A stretch of 64,000 nt of DNA from Lumbricus terrestris (GCA_949752735.1 OX457040.1:6658097-6722096), one strand, 5' to 3'; positions 47,498 through 57,854 are shown, counted from the stretch's first letter. Numbers and translations: made by a program. The notes: a model not told the origin generated them from the letters alone.

Positions 47498-48262
47498 CAT
47501 AACATAACATAACATTACATAGGTTTTTATTGCTCCCAAGAAAAAAAACATAACATGATACAATTTCAGATCAGTGCTAAATTGGGCTACAAAGGGAGGA
47601 CCTAAAGGGACCAAAGTCCCGCCAGCATGTCCACCTATGTATCATTATAAATATAGGTGGAAATTGGTAACATAAGCAGCGGGAGTCATCAGAGTTCAAC
47701 ACTAAATAATACATGTTGGTATTGTCTAGTATAAGGATATTTCGATAAACAAACAGAATATAGGGAATAGTTATACATTTAGAGTGAGTAAGTGGGCACG
47801 CAAACATTTTTTTAAAGAGGAGGAGATTAGGCGCACCACGAATATCGATAGGAAGATTGTTCCAAACAGTTGGACCAGCTGTCTTAATTGAAAATTTGCG
47901 AATGTTGTTATGAGCAAATTTCGGTCTATAGTTGGAGGCTGTTCTAGTACTGTAAGAGTGAATGGTCGAATCAGTGTTAAAATAGTTGGCAAAGGTTTGA
48001 GGTAATAGGCCATGCCTATAGCGAAACACGAATTCACCAGTTTGAAATATTCTTATTATTTTGATCTAGTTTTAAAATACCGTTAAGAACAAAAGTTGGG
48101 CAGTATGACACTTGTAAGGAGATTTAGTAATTAGTCTAATGGCCCTTTTTTGCAAAATAATCAAACGTGTAAGACTTGAAGTATAGTTCGAGGCCCAGAC
48201 AAAGTTGCAATATGCTGGGTAGACTAATGAGTAGTATAAGTATCTCTTTGGTTAACAGTACA
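47498..48262 (-). pseudogene. L2/Crack-like LINE 3' part with (ATGTT)n tail
   Basis: Minus strand, two frames. Upstream (48,250-48,060): YYSLVYPAYCNFVWASNY, then TSSLTRLIILQKRAIRLITK and SPYKCHTAQLLFL, the LQKRAIRxI...YxxHTxPLF thumb motif. A frameshift near 48,040 leads to MFRYRHGLLPQTFANYFN, STIHSYSTRTASNYR and FSIKTAGPTVWNNLPIDIRG, then LLLFKKMF. It ends in AATGTTATGTTATGTTATG at 47,499-47,520. A different LINE lineage from the hairpin-tailed ones. Confidence 0.88.
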
Positions 48263-48324
48263 TGTCTATAAAAAATTGAACAATACTTATCAAAAAAACG
48301 TTCACCCGGTTAGGTTATGGACTG

Positions 48325-48377
48325 AGGCATATTTATATATACCAATGGCCATTGATTTCGAGGCGTCAGCATAATGT
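48325..48377 (+). repeat. Paralogous empty site for the mariner at 50,122
   Basis: TTATGGACTGAGGCATATTT, then ATATATACCAATGGCCATTG and ATTTCGA match the two flanks of the mariner element at 50,122-51,104 joined together. Confidence 0.8.
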
Positions 48378-48475
48378 TAAAATATTGATCTAACTGCACG
48401 ATCTTCTTGATGACAACTATATAATAGCCTATATAGGTGTCCTCAAGAAGATCGTGCAGCTAGATCAATATTTTA
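48378..48475. repeat. Near-perfect palindrome, 33-bp arms
   Basis: The left arm (48,378-48,410) TAAAATATTGATCTAACTGC, ACGATCTTCTTGA and the right arm (48,443-48,475) are inverted with a single mismatch, around a 32-bp AT-rich loop. It could form a hairpin or cruciform. No known element type recognised. Confidence 0.9.
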
Positions 48476-48537
48476 ATGCACGACAGCTGAAAATGGCTCT
48501 ACTATGCCGAAACATTATTTATCGATAGTTTACTTAT

Positions 48538-49491
48538 CTTCTTCTGGTTCTCTGCCACTTGGCAGGTTCGGCTGTCCAATGGTGCCACTCTTCCCTCCGC
48601 TGGGTCTTCTCTTTTAGTCTTTGGTATCCAATCCTCGTCATCGTCGTGTCCAACATCATCTGTCGTGGTCTTCCTCTTGATCTTTCCTCCTCCAGTTTTC
48701 CTTCTATCACTATTTTTCCAGGTTGTCTCCTCTTAGTGTATGCCTTTCTCTGATTGTTTTTATCATTGTTCTTTCCTCTCCAATCCTTTCCAGAACTTTC
48801 TCGTTTGTTTTGTGTTCCGTCCAGCTGATCTTCTTCATTTTTCTACATGTTGTTGTGGTTCAAGTGGCCGTCTAGGAGTATGACTACAAACGTAAGGTCC
48901 CAATTTGGTAAAATAACTTCGATTTATTAAACAGAGCAATATGTACAACAAAAATATACAGAGCTACCGTTCTCAGAAGCGAACCCGGAACGACCGGTTG
49001 AGTAGCACAGCAAGCGGTGTAGAATGACAAGGCTAACAGAGCCGTAGGAAGCCGAACGGAAGGTCAGCGCACACAAGTCCACCAACGAGGTGAAGACGGA
49101 AAGTAGAAGAAGACACAACGGTCTAACTCGCAAACCAGCGAGGGAACCAACGAAGCGTGAACACGCTCAACAGGAGACGTCCAACACGCCCAGCTTAATA
49201 CCGCAACTGCCTTACCTTGCTTACTACGTGGCTGCATTTATAGGCAAGTCACAGTGCTACCGGGAAGCCCATCCCCCATTACCATCGCACATGCCTCAAA
49301 GTCAGGTCTAGTAAGAGCAGCAAAAAGGGCCGTAGACACTAAATGTCTACAATGTCCACATTTCAAACGCTTCGATTTTCTTTATGTCTTCTTTTCTCAT
49401 GGTCCAGGTTTCGGAACCATACAGCACCACACTCCACACCGGTGTTTTTATCATTCTTTTCTTGAGGTTTCTGTTTAGCCTTCCTTATATT
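48538..49491 (-). pseudogene. RTE-type LINE C-terminus split by a solo LTR
   Basis: Minus strand. The right part (49,490-49,352) has NLKKRMIKTPVWSVVLYGSE then TWTMRKEDIKKIEAFEMW. The left part (48,846-48,540) has RKMKKISWTEHKTNEKVLER, IGEERTMIKTIRER, EEERSRGRPRQMMLDTTMTR and QRREEWHHW. Without the LTR and one TSD copy the reading frame runs straight across the junction (EMWTCRKMKK), so the frame was intact when the LTR arrived. The rest of the LINE is missing. Confidence 0.88.
48851..49351 (-). mobile_element. Solo LTR of an LTR retrotransposon, 501 bp, ATGT TSD
   Basis: On the minus strand it starts TGTAGACATTTAGTGTC and ends CCACAACA (TG...CA). The 4-bp duplication ATGT flanks it (48,847-48,850 and 49,352-49,355). 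Inside, a TATA box context (GCCTATAAATGCAGCC, minus, about 49,240) and AATAAA (about 48,925) sit in LTR order. No internal gag-pol, primer-binding site or second LTR, so it is a recombination remnant. Confidence 0.85.
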
Positions 49492-49551
49492 ATAAGTAAA
49501 CTATCGAGCAATAGTGTTCGTTGTAGGGAAGCCATTTTCAGCAGTCGTGCA

Positions 49552-50121
49552 TGACGAAATACATAGGCTAATTGTATTGAGCCACGTATCTTACCGTTGA
49601 TGCCACTTTCAACACTTACAGCACCTAACTGGGTGAACGCTTTTTGATAAATATGGTTCATTTTTTATATGTGCTGTTAACCAAAAAGATATTTAATCAG
49701 ATGGTTGGTTGCTTTAGGGAATTTCAATCTCATTACAACAGTTTGAATCATTGTGTATTATTATGTTCCTACAATGTCATGTGGGTATAAATATGAAATC
49801 GAGACAAGGTTTATCTAAGACAAATTCTCTCTCGTTCTTATATAATTAATCTCTTTTACACATTTTAAAGGTGTCCAGAAATCAATGAATTACTTTAAAT
49901 TAGTTTCAAGCTACTTTTTTGTCACAATTGTCTTATTCTTTGCTGCATCACCAGATATTGTGCGTTTTTAGGTCATTATTATCGCATGCGGTCTGAGCTT
50001 GAGTGACCACACGAGGAGGTGCGTGCCATGGCTTCTTGATGACTGATTGAGTCCCGGATCCGAGGAAGACTACTGTCTTTGTGCAGGAGGAGCAACTCAA
50101 GTATATGGACTGAGGCATATA
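49552..50121. other. Spacer without genes
   Basis: No gene recognised. CTCTTTTACACATTTTAAAG then GTGTCCAGAAATCAATGAAT (49,850-49,890) parallels 45,683-45,720. Confidence 0.4.
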
Positions 50122-51104
50122 CAGGGTGGGCCAGCATAAATGTCCCGACTTTGCACGCGTATAACTTCGCCAATTTTTAACATTTATTTATACTTAATAC
50201 ATCAAATTAAAGGTATTTCACTCTAGTATTGACTCTAAAAATGTCGAACTGATACTAGTTTAGGTTTTAATTATATGCCCGGAAAAGCGCTAGCTACCAT
50301 ATTTTGCTGTCATTTGTGACGCAACCTGGCGCCGTTGGCAGACGATGATCGCGTTTCGATCTTAATTTTACGAACTGATAAGGGATTTAATTCGTTTGAA
50401 ATGATTAACGAATATTCTAACAGAGGATGGAATAAACAATACCTTGTATTATCTGCTACGGAAAATTAATAAAACAGGACTTTCTACTTGCAAACCATGG
50501 GAATCGGAGTGCACGGCGCTCACATCCGCTAACATTGCTCGTGTGTCCGCGTACATTTGCAGTCAAGACAATGACCAGGGCAGGCCCTGCATGCAAATTC
50601 AGCGCAAAACAGGCCGGCTTAGAAGCACTGAATAGCGTATTGGAAAAGATTATAGACCTAAAGTTAAAGTAATTTGTCGACGAGAAGTCCCACGAACTCT
50701 CCAGCTCTTACGCAAAGAAACGACTGGCAGCGTGCAAGCGTCTGAAGCAGCGCATGGCAGTGCACGGCTGTTGGCAAAATTGAAAGGACGCGGTTTTGCG
50801 ATTAGAATATATTCATGGTAGGGACCCTACAAACACTCAAAATGATCGTGTCTACGCGCGTTTTAGCAAAAAACGATAGAATTTTCCCGGGAAACGGCGT
50901 CATAATGCGTCAGTAATGACAAAAAACGGTAGCTAGCGCTGTTCCAAGTATATAATTAAAACCTAAACTAGTATCAGTTCGACTCTTTTAGAGCTAATAC
51001 TAGGGTGAAATACCTTTAATTTGATGCATCAAGTATAAATAAATGTTAAAAATTGGCGAAGTTATACGCCTGCAAAGTCGGGACATTTATGCTGGCCCAC
51101 CCTG
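50122..51104 (+). mobile_element. Decayed mariner with about 190-bp inverted ends
   Basis: Ends CAGGGTGGGCCAGCATAAAT then GTCCCGACTTTGCA are inverted, and the inverted similarity extends about 190 bp inward (ATTGGCGAAGTTATACGCC, CTAAACTAGTATCAGTTCGA, CTAGCGCT). TA duplications are at 50,120-50,121 and 51,105-51,106. The centre keeps traces of a maT-like transposase: NTQNDRVYARFSKK near 50,830 matches NTQNDRIYVPRSVSKK of the element at 11,355. The catalytic core is deleted. Confidence 0.9.
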
Positions 51105-51309
51105 TATATACCAATGGCTATTGATGTCGAATCGAATAATCGGCCATCAGGAATATATTACCTGTTCCAAATGGAAATGGGCGCCATATTGAAATCCGAA
51201 CTTACTTCAATGCCAGAAATGAGAGACTACAATCATGTGAGGCGGTGTTATCGTGTAACGTGGTCGCTACGGCCGCCATTTCAATTGCAGACAGAGACAT
51301 AATACCCAC

Positions 51310-51417
51310 GCCCGAAATGGATGAGGTTTAGCCGTTCCAGGCACATTGCTTTTAACTTTTTATAAGTCCCTGGGGGAACAAAGTACCTCAGGGCAAAAAA
51401 AAAAGAAAAAAAAAGAA

Positions 51418-51482
<65 letters not shown>
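51310..51482 (+). repeat. RLE-type LINE 3' tail and (AAT)n
   Basis: ATAAGTCCCTGGGGGAACAA then AGTACCTCAGGGC (hairpin CCCTGGGG/CCTCAGGG) resembles the 3' end at 57,673-57,705 (CCCGAGGG...CCTCGGG). It is followed by an A-rich tract and about 22 AAT units (51,417-51,482). The next LINE copy starts exactly where the AAT units end. Confidence 0.7.
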
Positions 51483-51484
<2 letters not shown>

Positions 51485-52864
51485 TGCGAAGAGATGTCAT
51501 GCTTCGGGCAGTCCATGACACAATCCCGGAGCTCTACGCGTTCATTCACCAGTCCTACTCGGCGGATTCCATGCTTCAGTTTGGTCACTTCGTGTTGAAG
51601 TCACAGATGGGTCCACAGCAAGGAGATCCTCTGGGCCCTTTGCTGTTCTGCCTGCCGCTGCAGCCTACCCTCCGATCGCTGTGCTCTCAATTTAGGCTGG
51701 GTTTCCTAGATGATCTCTCGCTCGGTGGAACAATCGAAGAGGTGCGACAAGACCTTGCCAAGATTAAGGAACTGGAGGTATCACTCGGTATTCACCTGAA
51801 CAGACATAAATGTGAGTACTCATCGGAGTCTGAGCTCACGTGTGAAGAATTTGAAGGCTTTCAACGGGTGAGAAGTGACTCGCTGACCCTGCTTGGTGCC
51901 CCACTGTTCAAGGGCAGGGCATTGGATGAGGCGCTCCTCAAACACAGCGACTCGTTGGCTCGGGCGGTGAGTGACCTCGCCTGCCTCCAGGCTCAGGCGG
52001 CACTGGTGATGCTGCGCTCATGTTGTGGAGCGGCGAAACTGATGTATCTTCTTCGAGCAGCACAGTGTTGGGGTCATCCTATGCTTGAGAAAATGGATAC
52101 CCAGATGAGAGATGGACTGGAAGAGATCCTTAACATCAAACTCAGCGAAATACAATGGAAGCAGGCCACACTCCCGATCAAAGACGGAGGAACCGGGGTC
52201 AGACTTGTGTCGATGCTGGCATCTTCAGCTTACATAGCGTCAGCTGCGTCGACCAAGTCGCTCGTTGCAACCGTGCTCAATTCGGAGGAGTGGAGCGATG
52301 CCTTTTTGGAAGAAGTCTTGGAAGCCCGAAGAACAACGTTACCGGGTGGAATTGAGTCGACCTCGACCTTTCAGAAGGTCTGGGACAGGCCCCTCGTAGA
52401 TATAGACAAGGCGGCAGTGTGGTCTTCCAACAGCGACCCACTCAACCAGGCGAGGCTGGGCGCAGTTACATCGCCCCATGCCGGAGATTGGCTTTTGACT
52501 GTACCGGTTATCTCCTGCGGGCAAGGCCTGAGCAATGAGACCGTGAGGGTAGCGATTGGCCTTCGGCTGGGCCTCGACCTCTGCTCGCCGCATCAGTGCC
52601 ACCAGTGCAAGGAGACCGTGGATCCAGGAGGTCATCATGGTCTAGTCTGCAGGCGATCGACCGGGAGAGCAGCGCGCCATTTCGCAGTGAATGACATCAT
52701 CTGGAGAGCTCTTACGAAAGCGAACATCCCAAGTTCGAAGGAACCACCGGGTCTGATTCGAAGTGACGGCAAGAGACCAGATGGAGCCACGTTGGTCCCG
52801 TGGGCGAGGGGCAAGTACGTCGCTTGGGACGCGACTACCATTCACACTTGCGCTGCCTCCTACG
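51483..52864 (+). pseudogene. RLE-type LINE: RT and zinc-finger/endonuclease, 5' piece
   Basis: Open frame with MGPQQGDPLGPLLFC (RT motif B), FLDDLSLGG at 51,702 (catalytic box with F-L-D-D instead of the usual F/Y-A-D-D), then a long thumb. Near the end is CHQCKETVDPGGHHGLVC, exactly the CX2CX8HX4C finger of R2-like LINEs. KRPDG at 52,771 and WD at 52,825-52,830 fit the PD...D catalytic pattern of the restriction-like endonuclease. RT motif A and everything upstream is missing (5' truncation). The frame is open to the hAT insertion at 52,864 and then runs into transposon DNA. The clade is R2/R4/Dong/Hero-like; I cannot place it more exactly. Confidence 0.88.
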
Positions 52865-52879
52865 CAGAGCCCTGCGCCG

Positions 52880-53012
52880 ACATGAGAGTGTCGGCGGCGG
52901 CACGCCGGTCATTTTTGGTCGGCGGCGGCGGCGCGCCGACAAACAAAAATCGGCGGTGGCGGCGCCCTCAAAATGCCGGCGTCGGCGGCGCAGCGCGGCG
53001 TCGTGAAATTAC
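52880..53012 (+). repeat. GC-rich (GGC)-type cassette 1
   Basis: GTCGGCGGCGGC..., with GCGCGCCGACAAACAAAAAT, CGGCGGTGGCGGCGCCC and GTCGGCGGCGCAGCGCGGCG. Strikingly GC-rich in an AT-rich window. It lies just inside the left TIR and matches cassette 2 at 54,934-55,042 in direct orientation. Confidence 0.85.
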
Positions 53013-53424
53013 TGCTCCAGCGTCGCATACTTATTTTGAATGTTGTTACACAAGAACACCATATTATCAAGATAAGCGTGTCTAGCCATTATATTGTCGA
53101 TTATCTTGTCTTGAGTCAATATTGATTAGAAACAATTATTCTCTAAATTAACGTTTTATTAAAAAATTCTGCAAAGGCTTGATAAAAAACCCATGACAAC
53201 GTTTTAAAATTCAGGCCTTCAGCTTACGTAACCTACTAATATATATTAAAGAACTGTTTGCGCAGTGGCGGCGCTACCTGCCTCGTTTACTTTTGACCTG
53301 CCTTATGATACTCCAAAAATAAATTGGTTTTTAAAAACATATTTTTTACATTTAATTTATTTCACCTGCCGAATGAGGCCCATTTTCTTGACCCAATCTG
53401 TTTAAATTGTATAGCTGCACGCAT

Positions 53425-53990
53425 ACATACATACATACATAGTACATACATACACACACATGCATGCATACATATACATGCATACATACATACATACATA
53501 CATACATACATACATACATACATACATACATACATACATACATACATACATACATACATACATACATGCATACATACACACACATACATACATACATACA
53601 TACATACATACATACATACATACATACATACATAAATACATACATACATACACACACATACATACATACATACATACATACATACATACATACATACATA
53701 CATACATACATACATACATACATACATACATGTCATACATACATACATACATACATACATACATACATACATACATACAAACATACATACATACATACAT
53801 ACACACACACGCACACACATACATACATACATACATACATACATACATACATACATACATACATACATACATACATACATACATACATACATACATACAT
53901 ACATACATACATACATACATACATACATACATACATACATACATACATACATACATACATACATACATACATACATACATACATACATGT
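53425..53990. repeat. (CATA)n array, about 560 bp
   Basis: CATA units with CACA, CATG and AAAT variants at 53,440-53,480, 53,575, 53,650, 53,730 and 53,805. Lies within the hAT-like insertion. Confidence 0.96.
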
Positions 53991-54933
53991 TGTGTTTGCG
54001 TAGAAATATTTGTCTGCCACAAAATGGGAATTATCGTGAATGAATACATGTAATCTCGTCAAGAGATGGAGGTACTTACAGTTCTTTAATTTTACCTTAT
54101 CAAAACCCACTAATCAGAATTCACCACCTTTCCTGATTTACCGGTCAATAATACAAACGATTTCCACGCGAAGCTCTTAGCATCTTCTTTAAACCGACCG
54201 ATTTGCCACACACAAGTCTTTCGATCTAAACAAGCCAGGTAATAATAAGTTACACTTGTTTTATGCGAAAAATGTCTTTCTTTTCCTAATCTTATCCCAA
54301 TTGTGAGATGCTGCTCAAATTGATGACAAAATAGGATGTATTGACCAAATGCTTTACATTGCTCCATTGTGTATTTGGACAGGCCTATTAATGTTCGAAA
54401 GCTTAATTACCAATTTCACATACCGGTAGGTCACGTGCAGTGTGGGAGTTTGATACTGGTTGGAAAATTTGGAATTAGGTAATAACTGGCCGGTAATGGA
54501 AAATCACAAGCCTGCAGAAGCGACCAATCACCTACATAAATTGAAGAGCGCCACATCTTTGCAAGTGATAGTAACGTGTATTGTAATACTAGAGGCCAGA
54601 TGGCTCTGTTCCATCATAGCGTATGGTCGGACTATCAGGCAAGAAGGCACACACGGCATAATAATTCACTGCTGACCTCGAGTTCTTCTTACCATCGTTG
54701 CTGCCGTAATTCAAACCGAACCACAAAATCAACAAATGCTTAAACGTTGAGCGCATTGTTCCAAAAGTCAAAACGGATAGGCAACATCATAGGTTTCATA
54801 GCATTGACGCAAATCGCCAGGAAAATCAAAGTAGATAAGAAAAAGATTCTATTTCGCACTGACGCAACAATTTTTTCACGAAATCATGCAAGAGTTGAAA
54901 AATGCATCAAAAAGAAATAAACGAATCAACGTG
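53991..54933. other. Unrecognised interior of the hAT-like element
   Basis: Two modest frames, 54,110-54,367 (minus, 85 codons, containing TSVTYYYLACLDRKTCVWQI) and 54,460-54,675 (plus, 71 codons). Neither matches any family I know. They could be remnants of captured host sequence or chance frames. Confidence 0.3.
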
Positions 54934-55042
54934 GCATCGGCGGCGCGCCGACAAATTTTCGGCCGCGGCGCGCCGACCCAAAAAAATCGGCGGCGGCGGC
55001 GCCCAAGACTTGTCGACGGCGGCGGCGCGGCGCGGCCGGTGT
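54934..55042 (+). repeat. GC-rich cassette 2
   Basis: ATCGGCGGCGCGCCGACAAA, TTTTCGGCCGCGGCGCGCCG, ACCCAAAAAAATCGGCGGCG, GCGGCGCCC, then GTCGACGGCGGCGGCGCGGC. Same block order as cassette 1. It runs directly into GGCCGGTGTAGTGCGATAAA, the sub-terminal sequence of the right end in direct orientation. Confidence 0.85.
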
Positions 55043-57264
55043 AGTGCGATAAACAGTCCGGGCAACATAAACGGTCCGGCCACGCCCACTTCGCTGCTAG
55101 GATGCAATCTCGCACGACTTACGTGCGAAATCTAATCCGTTGACAAATGCGGTCCGGGTGGCTTGACCAACTTTGTTAAAATGATAATAGACCTAATATT
55201 CTGTTTATTCAGCATAATAACTCGGTGCGCAAACCCCATTGTAACTCACGCATGTGAGTGTGATTGTGGGGTATAGTAACATTACGAATATGCAAACATA
55301 TTTAGTAGAAAACGATTCGAAGGGACGAAGCGGTGTTAAGTACTGTTGCGTATGCTATTTTTAGAATGGAAAATCCGCGTTGGAAAAATGAACTAATTGA
55401 TGCATCCGATGTAAAATTGTAATGCTTATAAATTAAGTGCGTCCTATGTTACGGGCATCTTATTTTAAAGTGTTTGCCTGTGTGTGACTGTTGGCTTTCG
55501 TCTGATTGTTTGTGTGTGGATTAAAGTTATGACAACACTAACGAACTAAATCATGTCTTTTATCATAAACACCTTTTTCTCACGATCTCGCAAACCTATA
55601 TAAGAATTAACTGCCGTAGAACTCCGCCACAGGTTGCACTCTGCCAGTGCCAGTCCCAAGCCTGGATAAAGGAGGAGAGCGTCGCTATAATGATCTTTGT
55701 TATCGCACAGTGACATTAAACTGAAAAACCACCAGAGTTGTCATAACCTTGCAACTGATGTAATACTACACGATCATATGCTATTCTCACTTTTTTTAAC
55801 CTGGTGAGAATTGCCAGAGGTTGTGAGGCTTATAGCCCTAAGTCTTTCTTGGAACCCGTAGGTTCTTCATTGTACCCAAACTCTATAAATCAACGTCAGT
55901 CCCAGACTACTTTTCTCACTTTTCTGTAATTCTCCTACTAAAACAGTCCACACCCGTTTCAAGTCTTCAGGCCTGTCCAACACTGTAGTCTACCATCTCT
56001 TGAACTACCTGTTCTTTTTCCTTAATCCCTTTGCATTCCACTCAAAACTAAAGTATCGCCAGTGGGCGATATGCCTGTGGGGTTGTGGGCGTTCAACCCC
56101 CCCCCCCCAGTTAGGACCCCGTATAGTCCTCATTAAAACCCATTACCTTAGCTTAGACCCTAATCCTACCCGTGCGGATGTGCACTTCGGGCAACGCATT
56201 CCGCACCGTTTATCACCACCTCAACAACATCGTTCCACGTCATCACGAGACATCACAAATCCTCTCGTAGTCTCCACCCAGTTCTTCCTTGGTATCCCTC
56301 TACCACGTCCTGTCTCCGGGGTCCAGATCGTTGCTTGTTTGGATCTTCTATCTTGATCCATTAAGAATACAAGTCCATATAGGCCTAAATCAACGTCTGA
56401 CCCCTCAGTTATTTTACGTTTGGCTTTCGATTAGCGCTTTCAAATATATTATAGAAATTCAAATATAGGCCCAACGATTAGGTTACTCCTAATGAAAAGG
56501 TGTAGTTCTGCCAACTTTGGTAATTTTATTTCAGTTACAAAATATTATGTAGGCTAGTTCATAGCCTTGTGAATGGAATAACTGGCCTTATTGCAACTTG
56601 CAAGAGTCAGCAGCTCACATAAAACAGTGCCATTACTGTTGTAATTCAGAGTAAAAATTAATATGTGAAACAAATTATGCTTGACAAGAAATTAAATTAT
56701 TTATCAGAATCGACATAATTATATTGTCTATGCCTAACTTTTGAATCGGAATAGCAACGTGAGACTAAACGCCTAAGTTTCAATTGAGAACAAGATCCAT
56801 TATTAAGGAACTTTATAAAAGAAAACAGGGTGTCTAACGGATATAATTTTCAATTTGTTAACATACATTTCAAACACATCTGTCTGACTCCACCACTGGT
56901 TGCACTTTGCAGATGTCAGTCTCATGTCTGGAGAAAGAAGGAGGGCGTCGCTATGAGCTTTGTTATAACAAAGTGACGTTGAACTTGAACTTCAAATATT
57001 ACTAAAGCCTACATCTGTCTCTTCAGGTTCTGTGAATCGAAACAACTAACTAACCAATCTGATCATCCATCCTCAAAACAACTTAATCTCTCGGCTCTTG
57101 TCCCCCAACCCTTAACTCTGGTAGCTATTTAACACTATTATTTTAATAATACTATAAAGTCTAAACAACCCGCCTCTTGTTTTGCGCAAGAAAGCAACCC
57201 GGACCATATTTGTCAACGAAAACGAGGCAGTGGCGTCTAGCGTTGCTTTCTGACGTCATATGTC
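55043..57264. repeat. hAT-like interior with two LINE-type motif copies
   Basis: 55,568-55,735: AAACACCTTTTTCTCACGAT, then GGTTGCACTCTGCCAGTGCC, AGTCCCAAGCCTGGATAAAG, GAGGAGAGCGTCGC and CACAGTGACATTAAACTG. 56,828-56,985: a diverged copy (GTTGCACTTTGCAGATGTCA, GTCTCATGTCTGGAGAAAGA, AGGAGGGCGTCGC). Near 56,180-56,340 the minus strand has RGIPRKNWVETTR-like residues, a possible RTE C-terminal scrap. A run of 11 C lies at 56,098. Confidence 0.6.
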
Positions 57265-57350
57265 ACGTGGACCAATGACAGAAGGTTTCGGACCGTTTTT
57301 GTTGCCGGACTGCATATCGCACTACACCGGCGCAGGGCTCTGCTCCTACG

Positions 57351-57735
57351 TCCATTTGACGTCAACACTGCCAGGAGGGGCGGCTGAACTTGCCGCGGAC
57401 TGGAAGCAGACCAAATATTCATCCCTCCCTGCTACTCACGAGTTCGTTCCGGTGGCCGTAGAATCGCTGGGCCCCCATCAACCGCGCAGGGCGCGAGTTC
57501 TTGGTAGAGTTGGGGCGCCGAATGACCGCCGTCTCAGGTGACCCTCTGGAGACCGTGCACTTGTTTCAGCAGCTATCCATTTGCACGCAAAGATTTAATG
57601 CCGTAGCATTCAGAGGCACGTTCGCACAACGCAACGAGGACGAGGACCACTAACGTCATAGAATAGAGCCATAAATCCCGAGGGATCATATTAAATACCT
57701 CGGGTAAAAAAAATAAATAAATAAATAAATAAAAA
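57351..57735 (+). pseudogene. RLE-type LINE, 3' piece
   Basis: Continuation of 51,483-52,864 beyond the hAT-like insertion: VHLTSTLPGGAAELAADWKQ, TKYSSLPATHEFVPVAVESL, then after a frameshift near 57,490 REFLVELGRRMTAVSGDPLE, TVHLFQQLSICTQRF and NAVAFRGTFAQRNEDEDH with a stop at about 57,653. The short 3' UTR has the hairpin CCCGAGGG...CCTCGGG (57,677-57,704) and then (AAATA)n to about 57,735. About 98-99% identical to the 19,521 copy. Confidence 0.88.
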
Positions 57736-57854
57736 ATAATATAATTATTCCTTTTAATGATTCAATATGACACACCGCAGAATGATTACAAGTACATGTT
57801 ATACGAAATACGGCCCACTATAGCACGACACGCAGGTCGGCTTTACAGTGGGTT
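57736..57854. other. Short spacer
   Basis: Nothing recognised. Confidence 0.3.

Larger units (their letters stand above)
48478..49550. repeat. Second palindrome, split by an RTE LINE
   Basis: 48,478-48,537 (GCACGACAGCTGAAAATGGC ... TCGATAGTTTACTTAT) reappears inverted at 49,492-49,550 (ATAAGTAAACTATCGA ... GCCATTTTCAGCAGTCGTGC). Removing the insert leaves GATAGTTTACTTAT meeting ATTATAAGTAAACTATC, a palindrome centre. The insert is an RTE LINE fragment with a possible CTTAT duplication. Confidence 0.8.
52865..57342. mobile_element. hAT-like element of 4,478 bp inserted in the RLE LINE, 8-bp TSD
   Basis: Perfect 15-bp TIRs CAGAGCCCTGCGCCG face inward, and the 8-bp CTCCTACG flanks both sides (52,857-52,864 and 57,343-57,350). 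Beyond each flank the LINE coding resumes. TIR and TSD type fit hAT, but I find no hAT transposase inside. Contents: two GC-rich cassettes, a (CATA)n array, two dispersed-motif copies and unrecognised DNA. The right sub-terminal sequence (GGTGTAGTGCGATATGCAGT inverted) has an internal direct counterpart at 55,039-55,075, suggesting nested or duplicated ends. Confidence 0.9.

Noticed and set aside
51346..51482. Poly-Asn N-terminus of the RLE LINE frame
   Set aside because: It is translated from the (AAT)n target array and an A-rich LINE tail, not from the element.
52865..53085. C-terminal 70 residues of the same open frame (Gly/Arg-rich)
   Set aside because: This is the hAT-like element's GC-rich border read in frame by chance; the true LINE C-terminus is at 57,351-57,655.
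54110..54367. Captured host exon in the hAT-like element
   Set aside because: 85 codons open without a stop is not unusual, and no family was recognised. A transcriptome search would be decisive.
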